41,107 nt of DNA, taken from contig CYKH01001743.1 of NCBI GenBank assembly GCA_001460835.1, positions 52,677 to 93,783 on the forward strand, given 5' to 3'. The notes beneath the pieces are model-generated. The model searched no databases. It worked only from the letters and a program-made list of their open reading frames with translations, and was not told the DNA's origin. Shown piece after piece: positions 6,820-16,431 of the stretch (the stretch's first letter is position 1; every line of letters starts with the position of its first letter). The translations under genes and the position numbers were made by a program. Source of the stretch: Bodo saltans. Lineage: Eukaryota > Euglenozoa > Kinetoplastea > Eubodonida > Bodonidae.

Positions 6820-9800
6820 ATGTCCTGCTCATCAGCCCCACTCCTGACAGTGGGTGACGTGGAGCGCACCGCAATCGCAATGTATTGCAACGGAGAGAAG
6901 ACGCCGTCAGACTTGCAACGATTTAACTACTTGGCATCTGAGGCTGGGCTTCATGTGACTCAGCAAGTCATTGCAACGAGTGAAGTTCCTGTTGCCATTT
7001 TCATGTGCTGCCAGTCATTAAAGGTGTACCTAAAAACGGTTTCACCCCTTCCATCATCAACGTCACCTTCACCGTTGTCGACAGATGTGAATCCTCACGG
7101 GGAGGGCGCCACGCACGACCCATTCATGTCCCGGCTCCGCAGCATCAAAGCATTTCTTGAGGAAGCTATTGTCTGCAGGTACCGGGAACAGAACGCACAA
7201 GGGGGAGGTCCAGCGACGAATACCATGTTTTATATCCGAGGACTGCTCGACTGCTTTGCACTTGTTGTTCGTGCAGGGCTGCTTGAGATCACAGAGTTTT
7301 CTAACGTTGCCATTGATATCTTACGGAGCTTCGAAATGGCGAAGCAGAGTTCGTTCGGTGCTCATGACGGAGAAGTGGGACCTCTGTCGCCTGTGAGCCC
7401 AGACAAGCTTGCATTGATGCTCTTAGATACTCTGGTTCAGACCATTGGGATAGTCAACGAGAAACAACCGTTGTCCGAACATCGACGCATCCACGCGCAT
7501 TTCAAAGACAAGTGCCTTGACGATATCTTTGATGTGACTGTGTCGTGCCTGTTTGCACTGCATCTTGAAATTCAAGGAGGCAGCCGGCAACCGCTATTCG
7601 CTCAAGATCCGGGATTGGTCGAAGCCACAGTGAGTTTGGCTCGCTCGGTGCTCTGTTTCGACTTCATTGGTCTCCTTGACATGAATGGAAGTGATGTCAG
7701 CGAAGAGCCGTCGTCAATGAATTTTCCCGCAAGCTGGCGACGTGTTTGCCTTGATCCACAGTTTTTTCCATTTGTTTGGGACCTATTCACGGGACTCGGT
7801 GACAATGCTTCTGTAGGGGTCCGAGAGGCGCTGCTTCGCTGCATCAATTGCCTGTGCTGCATTCGGCGATCGTTTTTTCAGAACGACGAGGAGCGACGAC
7901 GGTGGCTGGGCCTCGTGCTTCAAGGGACTCTGCACGTGATGAGCAAGACGTCCTCGTGGCTGCAGGAGCCCCGGCTCTGCGCAGAATTCTGCCGACTCCT
8001 TTGCAGAATAAAGCCCAACTTTCAACTCAACGAACTGCTCGAGGACCCAAACTACGAACGTTGGCTAACTATGGTGACGGATTTTACGTGCAGCGCGTTC
8101 TTAAATTGGCCCTACACCGCATCGTCTCTTGGCTACCTATGCTTGTTCTGGTCACGGCTTGTGGGGTCGCAGCAGTATGCCAAGAAGGAGAAGATGACGC
8201 ACTTTGAGGAGGTTGTCCCCCGTGTTGTTGGGGCGTTTGTGAACTCTCGCATGGATATGGCGGGTGCATTTTTCCCTTCCCCTTCTTCAATGTCAGGCAG
8301 CAGCAGCCCTCGAAACTCCCCGAGGCACCAAAATCAACAGCACCTGGCCAATGTTCAACAGCAACAGCAAGGAGAGTTCGGGCAAGATAATCCTCTCAGT
8401 GACGCCACTGGTGATTTTGTTTCACAGATGGATTGGATGGCCAATTTGCTACGTGTGTGTCTCCATCAAGTGGTCGGGGACATTGCGAAGTTATTCCGAG
8501 ACAATGCGAATCATTACTCTGCAGCCATCTCGCAGCGGCGCCCTCCCAGTGGGGTGGTGGAGGAGCGGCTTGCGTGGTTGGCATTCCTTTTTGGCTCGTT
8601 GATGAAGGTGTCATCTTCGTCGGAGGATGACTTCGATGCCGATGCGTCAATCATCAGTAGTATGTTTCAGCTGATGGAGTTGATGATGCAACGATACTCG
8701 ATCCGGTCGGCCCCATCTTCCTCACATCCACAGATGTGGATTGTTGGCAGCGGGTCGGCAACGGAGCATCTTGAGCTAGCAACGCTGCACTTCCTTCACC
8801 ACTTCCGAAACATGTATGTGGGGGAGACAACCAGCCAAGCAAACAAAACGCTTTCACGGCTGCAAGAGCGACTTGGATTTGAGACCATGAAAACTAGTGA
8901 TATGCAGGGTCGGCTGCTGGAGTTTATGCTGTCGAAGATTGTGTCGAACCTGCAAGCTTGGAGTGTTGACATGTCTCCTGCACAAGCTGGAGGTGGTGAT
9001 GGTCTTGGCGGCGAGGATGGTGAGGGGGGAAGCCGATCCAATGTTCTGGGTGAAACGCTACGTTTGCTGCGTGATCTGTCGTGTGGCTTTGTCTCTGGCC
9101 GGCAACTTCTGGATCTGCCTACCGTGAGGAGATTGTTATCTGCTCAGGGGGCTCACGAATTCAGTTTCCAACGCCACGCACGGTTGTATCGGCTACGAGT
9201 TCGCTACCGCCACACAACAACGACTTTGTTGTTCCTTGAAAGCGGTATCAGCCAGCGACAACTTTCCCTGTATTTATCGCCTTTTGTGGGCGTGCTGGAC
9301 GAACTACGGCGTCGGTACGATGAGGCCGCGGCGATGTCGTCCGGCAATGCAATGCAAGGAATGTCCATGTTTCTTCAAGACGCAGCGATCCAAGACGCTG
9401 TGGTGGGGGCCTTGTGCGACTTGCGTGGTGCGGCAACCGCATGCATTGGCAGGCGCAATTTCCACATGTATTTTGAGGCCATGTTTCCGAAGCACTTTGA
9501 GACGATATTGGCGATTGCGACTACCGCATCGAACGAAACGATGATCGTCCAACTCCTTCGTTTTGCGTTCGAAGTTTGCCACAACCGATGCCAGCGAATT
9601 CACTTTGATCCTCACAGCGCTGGAGGCTTCCAATTGTTCTTTTTCGCCGCAGATGTTGTGCAGACAGTAGGCACACGTATTTTAGACTGGGTTGTGAACT
9701 CCATCTTCGGCGGCGGCCAAGTGGACCTTGCGGAGGCCTCGCAATCGCTGACTGCACTCTTAGAGAAGAGCGCAGTGCGGCTGGACGGAATGTCCACTTC

Positions 9801-10713
9801 CGCCAATCCTTGTTCATTGTTTTCGGTGAGAGACCGGTACGATTGGCTTGTTAAGGTAAGTCAACTACTCCTTGCAGTGGCAAATTGTGCTCTCTCAGGT
9901 GCCTACTGCAACTTTGGTGTCCTAGCCATGTACCACGATACAAAACTATCGTCGCTCTTGGCAACGGTGTGGCAGCTTCTGCTTTTGCTGCCGCTGGAGT
10001 TGTTGGTGGGGGCACCGAAGCTCGCCAACGTGCACTTCGCTCTCGTTGCTGAAATCTTCACGCTTCATGTTGGCTTCTTGCAAGCTCATTGCCGAGTTCA
10101 CGACGTATTGCGCGTGCTTGGTGTTCTTGAGGGCGGCTTGCAGGCCACCGCGCTATCCTCGACGGCGTCGACGTCTGCCTACGCGGCGATTGGTTCCCTT
10201 GCGAGGCACATTGTGGAGGGGCGATGGGCGTCGCGCCAAGATGACCTCATCAACGCATCGTCGATGTCGCCGTCAAGGCATGGAATCAACAACAACAGCG
10301 GTGCCAACAACTTACCATTATTTGCCGTGACGCACCCGACTCCTCTTGAGGGGATGTTGCTGCAGGAAGATTCGCAGCTGTTGGTGCGGTGGACGCTACT
10401 CACTTTCAAGAATCTCCTCATCGACGACGGAACATCATTGTTTCGGTATGCGGAGGCACTACTGCCATTGACGTGGTATCTACGGCTCACCGCGGCGACG
10501 GTTGGTTCCATTGATGGCAGCGGCTTTCCTTACGGGCTTGCGACTCTCCTGTCTCGGGGAAGTCAGCGACCCACTGAAACGTGCAAGGAGTGGGTGGTGT
10601 TGCTGAACAAGTTATTTGACGGAATAGTCGAAGAGAACCTTGAGCGGAAATCTCGCGACAAGTTTTTGCAGCAGCTAACTGTGCTGAAAAACTCCTCCAA
10701 GAACATGAATTGA
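6820..10713 (+). CDS. XPO7: Exportin-7 (RanBP16 family) nuclear transport receptor
   Basis: Exportin-7 is an importin-beta superfamily receptor that carries cargo through nuclear pores with Ran-GTP. The protein is helical-repeat-like throughout, with no catalytic motif. Family landmarks include LGYLCLFWSRLVGSQQYAKK near residues 430-450, matching the exportin-7 'YLLxLWSRLVxSxPYxK' segment. Another is CHNRCQRIHFDPHSAGGFQL near residue 920, matching 'VHNRSQRLxFDxxSxNGxxLF'. At 1,297 residues it is about 200 longer than the human protein (1,087). The excess includes low-complexity inserts: an S/P/Q-rich stretch at ~485-525, and a G/D/E-rich stretch at ~728-745. A trailing segment near 1,150-1,165 is rich in S and N. 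The next gene starts more than 300 bases downstream. Confidence 0.85.
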   Translation: MSCSSAPLLTVGDVERTAIAMYCNGEKTPSDLQRFNYLASEAGLHVTQQVIATSEVPVAIFMCCQSLKVYLKTVSPLPSSTSPSPLSTDVNPHGEGATHDPFMSRLRSIKAFLEEAIVCRYREQNAQGGGPATNTMFYIRGLLDCFALVVRAGLLEITEFSNVAIDILRSFEMAKQSSFGAHDGEVGPLSPVSPDKLALMLLDTLVQTIGIVNEKQPLSEHRRIHAHFKDKCLDDIFDVTVSCLFALHLEIQGGSRQPLFAQDPGLVEATVSLARSVLCFDFIGLLDMNGSDVSEEPSSMNFPASWRRVCLDPQFFPFVWDLFTGLGDNASVGVREALLRCINCLCCIRRSFFQNDEERRRWLGLVLQGTLHVMSKTSSWLQEPRLCAEFCRLLCRIKPNFQLNELLEDPNYERWLTMVTDFTCSAFLNWPYTASSLGYLCLFWSRLVGSQQYAKKEKMTHFEEVVPRVVGAFVNSRMDMAGAFFPSPSSMSGSSSPRNSPRHQNQQHLANVQQQQQGEFGQDNPLSDATGDFVSQMDWMANLLRVCLHQVVGDIAKLFRDNANHYSAAISQRRPPSGVVEERLAWLAFLFGSLMKVSSSSEDDFDADASIISSMFQLMELMMQRYSIRSAPSSSHPQMWIVGSGSATEHLELATLHFLHHFRNMYVGETTSQANKTLSRLQERLGFETMKTSDMQGRLLEFMLSKIVSNLQAWSVDMSPAQAGGGDGLGGEDGEGGSRSNVLGETLRLLRDLSCGFVSGRQLLDLPTVRRLLSAQGAHEFSFQRHARLYRLRVRYRHTTTTLLFLESGISQRQLSLYLSPFVGVLDELRRRYDEAAAMSSGNAMQGMSMFLQDAAIQDAVVGALCDLRGAATACIGRRNFHMYFEAMFPKHFETILAIATTASNETMIVQLLRFAFEVCHNRCQRIHFDPHSAGGFQLFFFAADVVQTVGTRILDWVVNSIFGGGQVDLAEASQSLTALLEKSAVRLDGMSTSANPCSLFSVRDRYDWLVKVSQLLLAVANCALSGAYCNFGVLAMYHDTKLSSLLATVWQLLLLLPLELLVGAPKLANVHFALVAEIFTLHVGFLQAHCRVHDVLRVLGVLEGGLQATALSSTASTSAYAAIGSLARHIVEGRWASRQDDLINASSMSPSRHGINNNSGANNLPLFAVTHPTPLEGMLLQEDSQLLVRWTLLTFKNLLIDDGTSLFRYAEALLPLTWYLRLTAATVGSIDGSGFPYGLATLLSRGSQRPTETCKEWVVLLNKLFDGIVEENLERKSRDKFLQQLTVLKNSSKNMN

Positions 10714-11065
10714 TGAAAGGAGGGGGTAGGGACACGCGGTTCAGCGCCGTTGTTGGGGCGTTGAGTGTGTCATCATTATTGTAGTTGCGACCAACCACAC
10801 ACATACAAATATCCAAACCCAAAGTTCAAAGAGGGTATCTCAGTCTGCATATTCCTGTCGTTCTTTCATCAATCATCTTCTTGCTTGCTCCCGACAAAGA
10901 AAGCCTGGCCAAAAACAGCCCGAGGCACACAACTCGTTCACACAGGAAAATCAGCGTAAGTCACCATCTCAGCTCCCTTCTTTGTGTCACACGCACACAC
11001 GAGTGAAGCGCATTTTTGGTTACCGCGCGATTGAGGATAGTCACAACACACAATATTTGATTCAT
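10714..11065. other. 352-base intergenic spacer and leader
   Basis: No gene is seen. A pyrimidine-rich stretch at about 10852-10890 leads to an AG at 10898-10899, and other AGs lie at about 10949-10950 and 10969-10970. The frame of the next gene is open from 10982, but only through a non-ATG start, so I place that gene's start at the ATG at 11066. Confidence 0.5.
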
Positions 11066-11521
11066 ATGTTCGATAAGTTGAAGACCATTGTTGGGCGCTC
11101 CGGCGCGCAGCAGGGATCCAACATGCTGCAAAACGCTATGATGCAAAAAGGAGGCGGCGGCATGATCGTCCCAGGCGGAGCAACTGGGTCCAGTGGTATG
11201 CCGGCGTCGCTGCAGCAATTTATGAACCACGCGGTGCAACTCGGAGGAAAACTTTTTGAAGAAAAGGAGTGGCAGTGCCCTTGTGGCCATAAGTTCAAGG
11301 CAGGCGGGGAGTGGGTTGCATGTGCACCGATTCACTGTGAGGCTCCTCGATGCCCGAATCCCAAGTACTATGTGGACGGCCCCGGCCGTGCGCTGCTTGA
11401 GGCAAGCCCCCAAGGCGTTCGCATGCAGGAGGTTGATCACTCAAAACAGTTAGGATCTGGCCAGTCATCAACGTCTGCTGGTGCGCCGAAGAACAGCATG
11501 GGCCGCCTGGGACGGAAATGA
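11066..11521 (+). CDS. Small cysteine-rich protein, unknown
   Basis: I do not recognise this 151-residue protein. The N-terminus (MFDKLKTIVGR) is a short amphipathic segment followed by G/M/Q-rich sequence. The centre has a cysteine-rich region, WQCPCGHKFKAGGEWVACAP...HCEAPRCPNP, with five cysteines and two histidines in about 30 residues, which could bind one zinc ion. The C-terminus is S/A/G-rich and basic (GRLGRK). No signal peptide or membrane helix is visible. The ATG at 11066 is preferred because the 28 in-frame residues upstream start with a non-ATG codon. Confidence 0.65.
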   Translation: MFDKLKTIVGRSGAQQGSNMLQNAMMQKGGGGMIVPGGATGSSGMPASLQQFMNHAVQLGGKLFEEKEWQCPCGHKFKAGGEWVACAPIHCEAPRCPNPKYYVDGPGRALLEASPQGVRMQEVDHSKQLGSGQSSTSAGAPKNSMGRLGRK

Positions 11522-11925
11522 ACGAACACACGGAGGAAAAACGCTCGTCGTCACAACAACAAACGTCAGTCACACACACAAAAAAACAAAAGCCTTGTGC
11601 TACATTTACCAAAAAACAGACAAACAAACAAACAGAAAGAAAACGAGAGGTGCCGTCACACGCAAGACAATCATGACTCTCGTGTGAGGGGCGTGGAACA
11701 AGCGCGAAGGCGCAATGAGAATCAAACAATCCGAAGAGGTGGATCATGTCGTCCACCCACGCGTGCGGTTTTGTATTTTGTTGTTCTCCATTTGCTCATG
11801 TGTGGTTGTCATGTTCTATCACAAAAAAACAGTCACTTTTTTTTTTTCCCCGCGAAGAACTATCTTGTCCCGTTTTGAACCGAAAATCCATTACTTCACT
11901 CATTCGTCTGTTGATAGAATCAAAG
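11522..11925. other. 404-base intergenic spacer and leader
   Basis: No gene is seen. The first part is A/C-rich with ACAA-type repeats (about 11555-11645). The second part has a T13CCCC tract at 11837-11851. The frame of the downstream gene is open from 11746, but that stretch includes the pyrimidine tract and is probably leader. Confidence 0.55.
11835..11917 (+). promoter_or_regulatory. Trans-splice acceptor region for the thioredoxin-fold gene
   Basis: A run of 13 T followed by C lies at 11837-11851. AGs follow at about 11857 and at 11916-11917 (GTTGATAG). The last would leave an 8-base leader before the ATG at 11926. Confidence 0.5.
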
Positions 11926-12819
11926 ATGGTTCGTAACGCTATCCTCCTGTTGTCAATCATGGCGTTGCTTGCTGTAGCTGCGCCAGCGTCGGTGCCGTTC
12001 GGATTGGGCGGTACAAACACAGTGCAGGATATTACGTCCTTCAAAGACTTGAAGCAAATCTTAGTGTCAGACAACGAGGTGTACTTGCTGCTTGTGGGAG
12101 ACTCCTTAGACCTCAACTCTGTGAGATTGCGACTCTTAGCGGATGAGGTGGCGGCTGAGCTTCACGGATTCGTGACGGTAGCTTTCTTAGATGTGCGCGT
12201 ACCGGACGTGGATTTCATTCTCAGCTCGTGGAATGTTCAGGCAATTCCTTCGTGGAAGCTCATCCCTGCTGCTCGCACCACCAGGCCAAACGGCCTCGGT
12301 GGACTCAAGACGCCTGTGGACTACAAGGAGACGTCGATGACGGTTGAATCTTTGAAGCGGTTTGCACTGCAAGGGATCCCCCAACACAAGGGTCTCGTGG
12401 ACCGGATTGACAAGGACATGGACCTGGCTACGCTGCACAGCGCTGTTGCCAAAGCCGGCGTCAACGTTACGTTACTGATTACTGATAAGGACAAAGCACC
12501 GTCTGTGCTCTATCGCCGCCTTGCGCATAAATTTGTGCAGCGGATGGTGTTTGTTGATGTGGTTGCGCCACAGTGTCCAAAGCTTGCTCGAGCCCTAACA
12601 GGTGGGACCAAGAGCCTCCCGGAGCTGCCAGTCATTGTGGTCTACAACACCGCCACGAAAGCGGTGACAACGTACACTGGCGGTGCGTTCAATGTCAACA
12701 AGCTAACGGAGTGGCTGAGTGGCTACGCGATCACCGATGTTGCCTACCAGCAAAAGCGTGCCCAAGAGAAAGAGGCTGCTATTCACAAACTTGCCACGGC
12801 GAAGGGGAAGAAAGAATGA
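11926..12819 (+). CDS. Secreted or ER thioredoxin-fold protein lacking CXXC
   Basis: This 297-residue protein starts with a clear signal peptide (MVRNAILLLSIMALLAVAAP). It continues with a thioredoxin-like domain: a strand-helix-strand around YLLLVGDSL...VTVAFLDVRV, then WNVQAIPSWKLIPA, which fits the conserved turn with cis-proline. A second alpha/beta segment lies at ~170-265 (VTLLITDKDKAP, MVFVDVV, LPVIVVYN), as in the b/b' domains of protein disulfide isomerases. No CXXC active site exists, so it should not be an oxidoreductase; a binding or chaperone role in the ER is an inference. The tail is lysine-rich (AKGKKE) and is not KDEL. I chose the ATG at 11926 because it opens directly into the signal peptide; 60 in-frame residues upstream are encoded by leader DNA. 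Confidence 0.7.
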   Translation: MVRNAILLLSIMALLAVAAPASVPFGLGGTNTVQDITSFKDLKQILVSDNEVYLLLVGDSLDLNSVRLRLLADEVAAELHGFVTVAFLDVRVPDVDFILSSWNVQAIPSWKLIPAARTTRPNGLGGLKTPVDYKETSMTVESLKRFALQGIPQHKGLVDRIDKDMDLATLHSAVAKAGVNVTLLITDKDKAPSVLYRRLAHKFVQRMVFVDVVAPQCPKLARALTGGTKSLPELPVIVVYNTATKAVTTYTGGAFNVNKLTEWLSGYAITDVAYQQKRAQEKEAAIHKLATAKGKKE

Positions 12820-13003
12820 GCAAAGAGAGGGGAAGGGGGAGAGAAAAATTTCAACGAAAATCTCACACTTTTTATTTGTGCGTCAACAACAACACCAACA
12901 AAGGGGGGAAAAAATTGACAGATGATAATTACGATGTGCTCAGCTGATATGATCGTCGGATTTCCAACATAGGACACACATTACAACAAATACTCTTCTT
13001 CAA

Positions 13004-13522
13004 ATGATGAGGAAATTCGGGGTGCTCCATGCTAGGAGTAGCAAACTACCGCCGACTGCTGACCTTTCCATCGCCCCACTCACCGTCACTGCCGCTGTTG
13101 CTTCCGCATCAGGACCTTCTGCTGCTTTGGTCTCTCCTCCATCTTCATCGTCCGTTGCAAGCTTTCCTCGACGCTTTACACCGCCTCCACAGAGAAGTGC
13201 GTCGCAGCGCCACCCGTATGCGGTGGATACAGCACGACAACAATCAGCTGAGGCGATTGCTGCTGCAGCACAACGAGCGACGTCCAAGCGAATCATTCAT
13301 CAAGGGTTTCAGATTTGGTTGAAAAAAACAAGAAGTTTCTTGACGCTCACACTCGGTGATGCGAAGTACGAATCTGCTGAAGTACAGGAGGAATTGAAGC
13401 GAACACAAAACATTTCTGTGTCCAAGGCGATGGGATTTGGGTTCACGGGCTGGAACGAATATCGAAATGTTCCCGCCGTGGATCGACCAGATAAGAAGAA
13501 CGGTGCCAAATCAAGAAGATAG
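13004..13522 (+). CDS. Unknown basic protein with S/A/P-rich N-terminus
   Basis: I do not recognise this 172-residue protein. The first ~75 residues are rich in S, A, P and R with almost no acidic residues, which would suit a mitochondrial presequence. The remainder has a compact conserved-looking part, RIIHQGFQIWLKKTRSFL, then AKYESAEVQEELKRTQ and GFGFTGWNEYRNVP, and a basic tail. Two consecutive in-frame ATGs (13004 and 13007) are possible starts. An AG at 12971-12972 is a plausible but weak splice acceptor. Mitochondrial location is an inference from composition only. Confidence 0.6.
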   Translation: MMRKFGVLHARSSKLPPTADLSIAPLTVTAAVASASGPSAALVSPPSSSSVASFPRRFTPPPQRSASQRHPYAVDTARQQSAEAIAAAAQRATSKRIIHQGFQIWLKKTRSFLTLTLGDAKYESAEVQEELKRTQNISVSKAMGFGFTGWNEYRNVPAVDRPDKKNGAKSRR

Positions 13523-14210
13523 TGAATGGGCTGGGCGAAACCTTTTCTTTTCCCCGTAATAACTGTGACGTGCTACACTGTAGTGCTTTTGGATTTCACC
13601 ATGTTTCTCTTTTTGTTTTTGCTCGTCAAAAGAGTTACAAAATTTGATTAACAACCAGAGAAAAGAGAGTCGGAGAAGGTCACAGCCAAAAAAAAAAGAA
13701 AAAGGTGGAAGAACATCTTTCTACTTTTACTTTGCCCCCCTGTGTTCTCTCTGCAAAAGACGACGATAACCTTCGCAACAAGGAAAAGAATCAAATAGTT
13801 CTTTTTCGTTGGGCTCAATTCTCGTTGCGTCGTAAAGAAAGGATATTTTGAAGGCAACGAAGTTTTGTGTTTTTGTGTAGCGCCGTCGTTACCATTATTT
13901 TGCATTTGCGGTCCTCTCTTCCAAAAAAAACACACAACACACAGCGCAGCAGTTGCAGTGAAGACCTACCTACGGAACACTGCCAACCTTCCGTCATTGA
14001 TCAGAGTTAGCGAACCCAACTTGCAATTACACGCGACAACAAACCCTTTGAACAAGAAAGAAAAAGAGAAGAAGCCCATACCACAAGTCGTCATTCTTCC
14101 ACCGAAAACAAACACCAACAACGAAGTACTGCCCTTACACACTTACTTCACACATACACAAACACGATCGCACGAACAACGACAGACGAACTACAAAAAT
14201 AAAAAAAAAG
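13523..14210. other. 688-base spacer; A/C-rich leader of the RRM gene
   Basis: No gene is seen. The last ~300 bases (from about 13920) are strongly A- and C-rich on the + strand and lead into the ATG at 14211, as expected for a long unstructured 5' leader. A candidate acceptor is the AG at 13879-13880 after a TTTTGTGTTTTTGTGT stretch, and a second AG lies at about 13941. Open frames on the minus strand here are only the complement of this biased composition. Confidence 0.55.
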
Positions 14211-16133
14211 ATGATTTCCAACGACGTTAGCGATTTCTCCTCTAGACAGGAGCAACCCCATCACTTAGCTTCCACCGGAGGCCTGACGTCTTCTTCTCTA
14301 GACAGCAGTGCACCCCAAGTGTTCGATCTTAACCATCAGTTCGGGGGGCTCACATTCAACGCCCAACAGCAACAGCAACCTCTTCTTAGCGGCGGCGCGT
14401 CCACCACCTCCCCTGGGAACTCTAGAAGTGGTCAGAATGGAGGCGACTCTATTTCTGAGAGTGCGATTCCTGGCGCCATCGGATCTCAGCGATCCCCTGA
14501 GGCCGCTTCCCTCTCACTCCGTGACGACCACCCCTTCCACCAACAAGGCAGCACGCGTGGGTACAGTAGCGGCTGGGGTGGTACAGGAGTCGTAGCACCG
14601 GGTAGTGCCATGACCGAAGATATTTCTCCATCAGTGCTGGCCCTGCAGCCGACACTTTCTCACGTGAATCTGGACGACGATCTCCAGTTAGACGGAGGTA
14701 GCGCGTCAGTTGGTGGGGGTGGTGCGTCGTCTGGTGGTGGTGCTCGACCAAAACAGCCAACGTCGTCCACCGGCACAATGCCACACGAGTGCGTGAATGT
14801 GTACGTTGCCAACCTCCCGCCAACAGCAGACGCGACGAAAATCCGTGAAGTGTTCGCCGCCATTGGAAAGGTGATGCACGTGAAGGTCCTTCTCGACATT
14901 GCCACTGGAGTCTCGCGAGGCATCGCGTTTGTGATGTTCGAAGACTTAGCCGTCGCCAAGAAGGCGTGCGTTCTGAAGAACAAAACCGTCGTCGACGGTG
15001 CTGTGTTACAAGTTCGCCTGGCGGAACGCAGTGCGCTGCACACTTCTTTAGATACCCACGTATGGTCCAATATCGTGTACATCCGCAACGTCCCTGGAGG
15101 CGTGTCCAAGGATTCCGTCAAGGAGTTCTGCGCACAGAGGTTTGGTGTCGTGACAGATGCGATCGCTCACCCCCAGTCGTGTGAGCTCGGAGGCCCATCC
15201 CCGTTCAACATGGTGTTCGTCACGTTTGAGAACATTGAAGACGCGGCTAGATGCGTTGAGGGCGTGGATGGAAAAGCACCCTTCCCGGTCCCCCCAGGTG
15301 CTCACCATCCCTTTACCATGGCGAAGATGATCAACGATATGAGCGGTGAGATGCGTAAGTCTATCTTACTGCGCAGACGAAGCACAACAGGTGCTGATGG
15401 CACGCCGGGAGTGTCGAACTCCCCTGCAACAACCTCACTCCATCACCACCAACAGCCGCCACCACCCCACCAGCATAACGGCGCCATGTATCAGCAGCAG
15501 CACCATCAACAGCATCAGCGATCAGGTGCCCCGCCACTTCCACCCCCGCCCCAATACGTATCACCAAATGTGGCGCAATACCTCCCACAGCAGCAACAGC
15601 CTCAACAGCACCACTACGTCCAGTTGTCTCCGCAAGGATATTCGCTGGTTCCCATGGTTGCGCCCCCAGGCAGCACTCCCAGCCCCGGCAGCGCGCACTT
15701 AACACCGATGCAACATTCTACGCAGCAAATCGTGTACCACCACGCCCCTCCAGCTGCCCACCACGGCAGTGTGCCGACACAGCAGCTCAGCAGCCCTCCC
15801 CAACAGCAGCAGTACTACACTGTATCTGCACATCATACCCCGATGAACAACGGTATGTCATCGGTAGGCAGCAGCCATGGCATCGTACAACAGCAACCCC
15901 AACAACATACCCCACAGCAATTTGTGCTCGACGCACCGTCCACCCAACAACCCCAATACGCCGCGTACTACCAACAAGGATCCAGTGGTCAGCCTCAGCA
16001 GATGCTGCCCACGAACTCACCTCATCAACAAGTTGTCTATGTGTCACTCCCGCCCCAGCAGCAACAACAACAGCAGCAGCAGCAGCAATACTACGTTCTG
16101 CCGCAACAACAACAACAGCAACGCCACTACTAG
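14211..16133 (+). CDS. Double-RRM RNA-binding protein with Q/H-rich tail
   Basis: Two RNA-recognition motifs are clear. RRM1 (~195-272) has RNP2 VYVANL and RNP1 RGIAFVMF. RRM2 (~284-375) has RNP2 VYIRNV and an RNP1-like NMVFVTFE. Before them lie ~190 residues rich in S, G and Q, including two glycine/serine runs near 165-180. After them lie ~250 residues rich in Q, H, P and Y, ending in an 11-glutamine run (16056-16088) and a second shorter one. The layout fits the kinetoplastid double-RNA-binding-domain proteins, which regulate mRNA stability and translation; the exact member is not identified. Prion-like Q/N-rich tails often drive granule assembly, which is an inference here. The ATG at 14211 follows an A-rich leader. 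The 2-kb gap downstream may hold a long 3' UTR. Confidence 0.85.
   Translation: MISNDVSDFSSRQEQPHHLASTGGLTSSSLDSSAPQVFDLNHQFGGLTFNAQQQQQPLLSGGASTTSPGNSRSGQNGGDSISESAIPGAIGSQRSPEAASLSLRDDHPFHQQGSTRGYSSGWGGTGVVAPGSAMTEDISPSVLALQPTLSHVNLDDDLQLDGGSASVGGGGASSGGGARPKQPTSSTGTMPHECVNVYVANLPPTADATKIREVFAAIGKVMHVKVLLDIATGVSRGIAFVMFEDLAVAKKACVLKNKTVVDGAVLQVRLAERSALHTSLDTHVWSNIVYIRNVPGGVSKDSVKEFCAQRFGVVTDAIAHPQSCELGGPSPFNMVFVTFENIEDAARCVEGVDGKAPFPVPPGAHHPFTMAKMINDMSGEMRKSILLRRRSTTGADGTPGVSNSPATTSLHHHQQPPPPHQHNGAMYQQQHHQQHQRSGAPPLPPPPQYVSPNVAQYLPQQQQPQQHHYVQLSPQGYSLVPMVAPPGSTPSPGSAHLTPMQHSTQQIVYHHAPPAAHHGSVPTQQLSSPPQQQQYYTVSAHHTPMNNGMSSVGSSHGIVQQQPQQHTPQQFVLDAPSTQQPQYAAYYQQGSSGQPQQMLPTNSPHQQVVYVSLPPQQQQQQQQQQQYYVLPQQQQQQRHY
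16056..16088 (+). repeat. CAG/CAA run encoding 11 glutamines
   Basis: Mixed CAG and CAA codons near the 3' end of the RRM gene give 11 consecutive glutamines, and a shorter run follows near 16104. The mixed codons suggest selection on the peptide rather than simple CAG slippage. Confidence 0.9.
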
Positions 16134-16392
16134 AATGCCAAGCAAGAAAGAGGAAGAAAGCGAAACAATTAAGAAAAAAAGTCCCATCATGCGAGAAAAG
16201 GATATTCCAAGAGTGAAGAAACGAAAAAAGAGAAATAAAAAATCTGGAATAGATTTTGACCCCTCTTGGCGCACACACAACACCCACTTACTTTGTTACT
16301 ATGATGACACTACCACGTGTTTGTGTGTATGTGAGCGCGCGCTTTTTTTTATTTTTTTATTTGCCACACTACTTCCTTCACAAGAAACACCA

Positions 16393-16431
16393 ATTCTTCT
16401 TCTCTTCTTTCTCCCCCCCTCTCTTGTGTAG
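16393..16431 (+). promoter_or_regulatory. Orphan trans-splice acceptor-like tract
   Basis: A pyrimidine run of over 30 bases with T-rich and C-rich parts ends in GTGTAG, AG at 16430-16431. No recognisable gene follows. The first downstream ATG (16491) opens a 32-codon basic frame that ends at 16589. Confidence 0.45.

Noticed and set aside
11746-11925. 60-residue extension upstream of the thioredoxin-fold protein
   Set aside because: It would bury the signal peptide and is encoded across a 13-T tract.
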